A stretch of DNA of 64,000 nucleotides from the NCBI GenBank assembly GCA_030737835.1, contig JAUJYN010000082.1, positions 123,828 to 187,827 of the forward strand. The letters are read 5' to 3'. Shown in pieces: positions 59,401-64,000 of the stretch; within the stretch, counting starts at the first letter, position 1; every line of letters begins with the position of its first letter. This DNA is from Acorus gramineus (taxonomy: Eukaryota; Streptophyta; Magnoliopsida; Acorales; Acoraceae). The notes under the pieces were generated by a model. The model was not told the origin of the DNA and searched no databases. It saw only the letters and a list, made by a program, of their open reading frames with translations. The position numbers and the translations under genes were made by a program.

Positions 59401-61501
59401 CACGGGTGGAGTGGGATGATCGAAGCAGGGGGAGTCGGCGATGAAGAGTTCAGTGAGGCAACAACACCAACCCCCGATTCCCATCCTCCCTGGGTCGACC
59501 CAGACCACCAGTGTTAGGTGTCAAATCACACAATTGACCTACTACTCATGCAAAAATTCTTTTATGCACCAGGAACCACAACGAGGACGGGAAAGGAAAT
59601 TAGTATAGCTGGCATGGGGTCTAAAAGGGCGGCCCTCAGCCCACACTGAGATGGTACATGCCATGCAGGAGGGCATTCGCGGTCACTCTTTGACAGGTGT
59701 AAGATTTGGCGGGAGATGAGGATTTTGTTGACCATGGTTAGGGATCTAGATTGGATTCGAGAGGTCACGATGAACCATCCTTGCGGATCCAGAACCATTG
59801 GCCTGGGTGGGCCTTGGCTTGGTATGGGGGCGACCCAAGAATTGGAAGGGACCTATTCAAGCTTGTCTATCAAGCTCAACTGCTTTGAGGGTCCCCTTAT
59901 TCGGCTAGATATGGGTTTGTTTTCGCATTGGGGATACGACGGATCGACCTGGTGAGGGCCATCACTTGTAATTCTTGGTTAAGGTGGATGGGAAGTGGTA
60001 GGTAAGAAGATTGGGGTTCTTGCCTTATGGGGCACTTGGGGTGGGAGAGGTGAAACAGAAACGAGGGAGAGAAGAAAAGGAAGGTCCTCGGTCACTAAGG
60101 TGACAATGACATTGGTGATTAATGTAGAGGAGCTTGCTTGCAAGTGATCAAAAAGCCTGGGATTCTCATTAAGGATGCATAGAATAAGGAGAAATTTATC
60201 TGCTTCCTTGGCAAGGCCTTCGATGCATGGGGGTGTTTGAGGACATTGATGGTGTGCGCAATGTGGGAGCACGGAGGGGTACAACGCCGAGGGAGTAGGG
60301 GTACCAATTTCAGGTAATGGCTGGGCATACATTTGTGGATGTTCCATACAGTCCCAGTGATTTGCGCGAGGACAACAAAACCTAATGTTAAATTGTCTTA
60401 GTTGGAATATTATGGGGATTAATGACCCAAGTAAACAAAAGGCAATCGTATTCTAAATTCTTTTTATATTTATTATTATGTTAAGATAAGATTTGTGAAG
60501 TTATATTCACTAATGTGATCTTTATTTTTATTTTTTTTTATTTTTTTGGGAATAGGTTCAGGTTCCTCCCGGTCAGGTGATCTTGTTTTTTTTATTTAGC
60601 TTTTTTTTCTTGCAACTATTATTTTATTTAATTCTGTTTCTTAATTATGAAGATAGTTGATTTGAAGTATTCAATAACAGCATTCTATCTTTTTTCTCGC
60701 TTTTTCTCTCACCCCAAGTTCGTATATGTACATGGTATTCATTTATAATAAAATCAACGTAGCAAGTGTGCCTGCTGCATTGACAATGTCATGGCACAAC
60801 TGTAATCTGCACTTGTATGCCTTCATGCCACCATTTCTGAATCAGAACAAACTCAGACATGCATTGAACTGTTGTGGAAAATCAACAGGCATTCTTCCCC
60901 TTGTTTGTGTTGGGGAATCAGAACAAACTCAGACATGCATTGAACTATTGTGGAAAAAAAGGGACAGCCCAAAAGCAATCACAGAGGCCACCACCTCCAC
61001 TGGTGCTGCACATGGCCTTCAATCAAATATTGCTCCTGCCTGATACCTTCTGCATGTGTATTTTGCAGGGTGATGAAGAGGAAGCTCTGAAGAATCAAGC
61101 AGGAGCTGAGGCGCTCATTCCATGGCACCGAAGGGTAAAGCTGTTCAGTTTTTTAAGATTGAGTAAATTTTTGTTTCATAGAACTAAAAATATATTCTTC
61201 TAAACAGGTTCTCTCAGGTGAGGACCTGTCTAGGTACATGTCCATAATAACTTGCGTGGTTACTGTATACGCGATGGCATCCTTCGCTCTTCTTGCCACG
61301 GGGTTAAGTGTGCATGCTGGAGTTACATGGACCATGATGGTTTTCTTCATCGGGATGGCGATCTGCATGATACTCGCGGGCACTGGCCGGTTCCAGAATT
61401 TCTGCGTCCTATACTTGTCCCTTTGCTGTGGCATAATTGTCTTTGGTGTTCTGCTCGTATTTTGCATCGCTGCAAAAGTGAAAGCCAAGAAAAGGGCATG
61501 A
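44430..61501 (+). CDS. Unrecognised membrane-protein gene with amplified microexons (model)
   Basis: I do not recognise this protein. Candidate exons: 44430-44489 (start exon, 20 aa, Gly/Ser-rich), in-frame microexons 55498-55536, 58006-58044 and 60562-60576, then 61069-61134 and 61208-61501. All are phase 0 with GT-AG borders. The microexons encode AHHENIAVPDAAQ, APHQNIVVPVAPQ and VPPGQ. Exon 61069-61134 gives an acidic/Ala linker ending ALIPWHRR. The last exon gives 97 residues with three hydrophobic helices (about residues 10-34, 41-62 and 68-93 of that exon) and a basic end KVKAKKRA. Further microexon copies at 47872, 50414 and 52953 would shift the frame. The first exon is linked only by phase, strand and donor, across a LINE and the array, so it is the weakest part. 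The last two exons are the strongest. Confidence 0.5.
44490..44873 (-). mobile_element. LINE fragment, first copy
   Basis: Aligns along its length with 46054-46482 (GTAAGCAATCCCTTGGAAT, CCATCTCC.., CTTAGCC-type TTTTAGCCTTGCGTCCCC), but with many changes and deletions. It is antisense to the candidate gene and forms the start of its first intron. Confidence 0.75.
44945..46482 (-). pseudogene. Decayed non-LTR retrotransposon (LINE) reverse transcriptase region
   Basis: The minus strand encodes broken frames in LINE order: the pre-RT segment (ALWLKERKNNTRFFHRIAS, about 46230-46300), the RT core (LKLDISKAYDCVDHEFL near 45570-45600; RGLRLGDPLS near 45420; the catalytic box QYADDTLLL near 45270), and the thumb/connection segment (LARVVGCQLQSLPFHHL.., LAGWKG near 44985-45130). 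Frameshifts and stops separate them. The endonuclease half upstream and the 3' end are missing, so this is a dead, doubly truncated copy. Confidence 0.9.
46957..47436. mobile_element. hAT-like MITE in unit 0
   Basis: Ends AGGAGTGGTAAA and (reverse complement) AGGGGTGATAAA; the interior is rich in GAGCTCG/CGAGCTT. Flanks TTGTTGGT and CTGTCGGT may be an 8-bp target duplication. Orthologous copies sit at the same place in units 1-5: 48418-48926, 50962-51460, 53493-54009, 56028-56539 and 58552-59060. Confidence 0.7.
47872..47909 (+). pseudogene. Microexon copy 0, 38 nt, frame-breaking
   Basis: Between GGTTTAG and GTGATC. One base is missing near CATCAAACATC and the end reads GTTGCCCTG instead of GCTGCTCAG. 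Inclusion would shift the frame. Confidence 0.5.
48418..48926. mobile_element. hAT-like MITE in unit 1
   Basis: Terminal AGGGGTGGTAAA and its inverse TTTTTACCACCCCT; same position in the unit as the others. Confidence 0.75.
50414..50457 (+). pseudogene. Microexon copy 1, 44 nt, frame-breaking
   Basis: Between GGTTCAG and GTGATC. It carries an extra AGAACA-like segment (GAACAAGAACAACG) and a changed end CATGCTGCACAG. Inclusion would shift the frame. Confidence 0.5.
50962..51460. mobile_element. hAT-like MITE in unit 2
   Basis: Terminal AGGGGTGGTAAA and its inverse TTTACCACCCCT. Confidence 0.75.
52953..52990 (+). pseudogene. Microexon copy 2, 38 nt, frame-breaking
   Basis: Nearly identical to copy 4 but with GTACTGTT for GTACCTGTT, a 1-base loss. 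Confidence 0.55.
53493..54009. mobile_element. hAT-like MITE in unit 3
   Basis: Terminal AGGGGTGGTAAA and its inverse TTTACCACCCCT. Confidence 0.75.
55498..55536 (+). CDS. Microexon copy 3, 39 nt, in frame
   Basis: Encodes AHHENIAVPDAAQ in phase 0. Preceded by TCGCTAATGTGATC, a T run and GGTTCAG; followed by GTGATC. Confidence 0.55.
56028..56539. mobile_element. hAT-like MITE in unit 4
   Basis: Terminal AGGGGTGGTAAA and its inverse TTTACCACCCCT. Confidence 0.75.
57841..57912 (+). pseudogene. LINE endonuclease-start-like segment (unit 4 example)
   Basis: The plus strand reads NVKNCLSWNIRGLMSQVNK then RRSYSK, resembling the start of a LINE endonuclease domain (LSWNIRGL followed by KRR). The same segment occurs in every unit just before the poly-T tract (for example near 47712, 50253, 52790 and 55340), with the frame broken in several. 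Confidence 0.5.
58006..58044 (+). CDS. Microexon copy 4, 39 nt, in frame
   Basis: Encodes APHQNIVVPVAPQ in phase 0 with the same splice signals. It is the copy closest to consensus. Confidence 0.55.
58552..59060. mobile_element. hAT-like MITE in unit 5
   Basis: Terminal AGGGGTGGTAAA and its inverse TTTTTACCACCCCT; shares private variants with the unit 1 copy. Confidence 0.75.
60562..60576 (+). CDS. Microexon copy 5, 15 nt, in frame
   Basis: Encodes VPPGQ. A 24-nt loss relative to the consensus keeps phase 0. Acceptor GGTTCAG and donor GTGATC are preserved. Confidence 0.5.
60577..61068 (+). other. Intron with 76-bp duplication and a microexon-like relic
   Basis: AATCAGAACAAACTCAGACA starts two copies 76 bp apart (60840 and 60916). 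Near 60995-61042 one frame reads TGAAHGLQSNIAPA, which resembles the microexon peptide, but it runs into a stop and has no donor. Confidence 0.45.
61069..61134 (+). CDS. Penultimate exon: acidic linker
   Basis: Between TTTTGCAG and GTAAAG, 66 nt, phase 0. It encodes GDEEEALKNQAGAEALIPWH then RR. Confidence 0.65.
61208..61501 (+). CDS. Last exon: three-helix membrane domain
   Basis: Starts after TAAACAG with VLSGEDLSRYMSIITC and ends KVKAKKRA and TGA; 97 residues. Three hydrophobic stretches alternate with short polar turns (VHAG, TGRFQN). The GC content and codon use stand out from the AT-rich surroundings, which supports real coding. No family recognised. Confidence 0.7.
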   Translation, partial: VLSGEDLSRYMSIITCVVTVYAMASFALLATGLSVHAGVTWTMMVFFIGMAICMILAGTGRFQNFCVLYLSLCCGIIVFGVLLVFCIAAKVKAKKRA

Positions 61502-64000
61502 CTAGCTAGTGACATGGATGAGATGGATTGGTACATTGAGGAGGCAATAGAGGAACTAGCGCTGACGGTTAAGGATTGATACATTGAGGCAACAGACTCC
61601 CACCTAATTTTTCTTTTTGTTTTTGTCCATTTCAATTTTCCTAGTTTTGGGATTTATATGGCTGTTTTGGGATTTTTATGACTTACACACTCAGTCTGTT
61701 TTACCACCCCATTTGCAGCCCGATACACTATAATAGTGTAGTATATACTGCCCTAACAAATATATACTGAGCAAGAAGTATTACAATATCTACTCTTTCA
61801 TTAGGTGACATAATAAGATGATTCCTTTTTCCAAAATAAATAATCACTTTTCAACAAATATAAAAGAAGGTTAAAGATTTGTTTGTAAACGACGCAAACA
61901 AAAAAAAAATGATAAATGCATCTTTTAAAAATATTAAAGGGCTAGTTTGATAAGGGATTAAGATTTTGAGAATAAATTGTTTTAATTTTAGGGGATAAAA
62001 TGTCTATTAATTTTATTCATATTTGTCAAAATTGGGACAAAAAAATAGGGATAAATGCTATCTCATCCTTTAGGTGAAAGAAAATATCTTCATTTTGATT
62101 TCAAAATTGAGATAGCTATCCACAATTTATTCCGATTATTTTTTATACCAAATAGAATTAAGTTGTTCTCCTATTCACTTATTCTCATAATTACCCTTTA
62201 TTTCCTTGCTAAACCAGCCTTAAGAAATTAAAGAAAATAATGTATGCATGAGCCTCATTTATCATTCCAGTAAGATCAAAGAAACAGAGTTTGATAAAAA
62301 CAAAAATAACAATTTAACTAAATAAAGAAAAGGAATAAACAGATAAAGGGATATGGATCAAATTGAAATTTATTTAATTCCTTTTTTTTATATATTGCAT
62401 AATTATTTTTGTACATGTAGCGAACAAAAATGCTTTTACAAATAATTAAACAGTGTTACTACCTGGTCCCATTGGTGAGCCCCAATAGATGACATTATCC
62501 TATTGTTTCTCTGATTGACTTTTTTAAACAACCAAAAAGCCAATGACATAACTACCCTTCTAAGAATTTTAAAAATTAACTTCAATTAAATTATACCACC
62601 ATTAATCGTGGATACGGTATCCCAAAAAAATCAGCCTCATTAATCCTTCCTCCCTGGCTAAAATTTTTCAAAAAAGATTTAACCACCTAAGATTTCTTGG
62701 GCAAACGAGACGATTTTTGAACAAGGCGAACCAGACGAACGGAAGAAAAAAAGAAACGGCGATCAGAAGTTCATTTGATCATCTTCCCCAAATAAATCGT
62801 CAACAATGACGAAAAAAAAAATAGATTTCTTTCAATCGTCGAAGCCTCACCGTCTTTTTTTTCTTGAGACATAAACATAAACACATTATGAAATTTTTTT
62901 TTGCACTTCTTGAAAAGATGAAATCAATCTTCGAAGTTCCTTCCCACACGTTTTTCATCTGTTAATACTATGTGTATCTGAAATACATCTAATAAATATG
63001 TTAATATGAGTGTTTCAGATACTTGTACATAACTAAACACATTGGACATTGTTAATTTGAGTGTTTCAGATTCATGTATCTAAAAATCCGTAGTAATTTG
63101 TAATTTATTATATAAACATAGTCTCAAAATAAATGACTAAATTGCATCTGATGTGTTATCTTCATTTACCAGTGTATTTAGATTTGAGAAAAATCAATAT
63201 TTGACATGATTCAATCAATTTTAGGTTTTCTTGTGTACAGTGTTCATTTTTTGGGTCAAATGGTAAAACAAATACATAATTTCATATACTTGTATCTGAA
63301 AATTCAATTAATGTGCATAGGTTTATTAGAAAAATTGATTTTGTGTATGTGAAAATGTTTTAATTTTCCTTTGAATCCCTTTGGTGTATCTGAACTAACA
63401 AACATCTAACAGTATTCATTGGCGTGGAATCTGACTAATATGCATGTTTATGAAATATAGATGATTTGCATGTAATAAAATGAGAATGTACCCTGTACAA
63501 TGTACTTCCACCCATTAAAAACCAATATTAAAAAAATTAAAAATTACATGTTTCACATTATCACACGGAGACTGCAAATAATACCCATATAAAAAACAAC
63601 CCTCATTTTTATCACATTCTCATATTAGCCCAAATCAAAATAAAATTGCAACACATTTTACATTATTATTATTATTACTTTTATGAAACATAATTCCACA
63701 ATTAACATTTAAAACTTCAAAAACAACATAAAATAACCCAAACATTATATAAAAAATTAATTAAAAAAACCATTATTTATGTACACTTCTTGCATTCTAC
63801 AAAACACACACATAAAAAAAAAAAAATCAAGGTAGAGTATTGTTTTTATATATGTTCTTTTATTGAATCCTTTTAAATCTAGGGTTTTGAATAGAAGAAT
63901 TTCATGCTAGGTATAATAATATGTTATTTCTTGCTGATTTCAAAGGATGTCATAGAGAATATTCAGATCTTTGTGTGTGCCAAGTGTTTTTAACTTTTCA
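61502..64000. other. AT-rich intergenic DNA
   Basis: No gene recognised. A phrase of the type GTGTTTCAGATAC / GTATCTGAAA recurs several times between 62.97 and 63.45 kb, suggesting a decayed repeat. Confidence 0.55.

Larger units (their letters stand above)
58097..60621 (+). repeat. Array unit 5
   Basis: Full unit, close to unit 1 through most of its length, ending in the shortened 15-nt microexon. Confidence 0.9.
46503..60690 (+). repeat. Tandem array of ~2.5 kb units carrying a microexon
   Basis: Using the shared phrase GTTGATATTTTATTTAATTT as origin, units begin at 46503, 47962, 50510, 53041, 55587, 58097 and (partial) 60622. Lengths are 1459, 2548, 2531, 2546, 2510 and 2525 bp plus a short tail. 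Copies differ by scattered substitutions and many 1-bp deletions. Each full unit contains, in order: the GTGTCATCATTACA segment, block A (GGTACTATTGGAATTG..), a hAT-like MITE, a diverged second copy of block A, a ~1.2 kb block B, a LINE-like WNIRGL segment, a poly-T tract and the microexon. Confidence 0.95.

Noticed and set aside
46503..60690. Array read as a cluster of tandem duplicated genes, satellite or CRISPR-like array
   Set aside because: Units hold no complete gene, are too long for a classic satellite, and are built from MITE and LINE pieces in a plant genome; only the microexon has gene-like borders.
61153..61635. 160-aa minus-strand open frame
   Set aside because: It is the antisense shadow of the membrane-domain exon; the plus-strand reading has splice sites, helices and a natural stop.

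Overview
This window is nuclear DNA of a flowering plant. It carries a plastid-targeted chlorophyll-biosynthesis enzyme, a plant-only SIP aquaporin, a plant-type 20S proteasome alpha subunit, GT-AG introns with T-rich acceptors, CT-rich and telo-box 5' leaders, and AT-rich intergenic DNA full of plant MITEs. I cannot name the species.

Layout. 1-38 kb is gene-rich. In order: a pseudokinase-like protein (+, 2172-6799); proteasome subunit alpha type-3/PAG1 (+, 8695-14939, ten exons); aquaporin SIP2-1 (-, 15442-17866); a mitochondrial FMC1-like assembly factor (+, 19584-22237); the Mg-protoporphyrin IX monomethyl ester cyclase CRD1/CHL27 (-, 23186-25985); a DHHC protein S-acyltransferase (-, 29244-33444); and an Hsp90 co-chaperone p23 (+, 35034-37130). 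The exon models were rebuilt by hand; all splice phases close. These genes do not form one pathway. Several promoters fit their products: a perfect heat-shock element before p23, paired G-boxes before the cyclase, and paired site II motifs before the mitochondrial factor.

38-46.5 kb is repeat-rich. It holds a ~1.66 kb DNA-transposon-like element with an internal 42-bp tandem array and a second array of AGTCCA-type repeats, a hAT-type MITE with an 8-bp target duplication, minisatellites, and a decayed antisense LINE.

46.5-60.7 kb is the most unusual part: a tandem array of five ~2.5 kb units plus a shortened first unit and a partial tail. Every unit holds a hAT-like MITE at the same place. 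Every unit ends in a tiny exon-like block (39-nt consensus, encoding a variant of APHQNIVVPVAPQ) with a branch-point-like CTAAT, a poly-T tract, an AG acceptor and a GTGATC donor. Directly downstream lie two good exons that encode an acidic linker and a three-helix membrane domain. A Gly/Ser-rich candidate start exon lies upstream at 44430. All intact pieces are phase 0. I read this as an unrecognised gene whose microexon is being multiplied by array expansion. Copies of 38 or 44 nt would break the frame, while copies of 39 and 15 nt keep it. 61.5-64 kb holds no recognisable gene.
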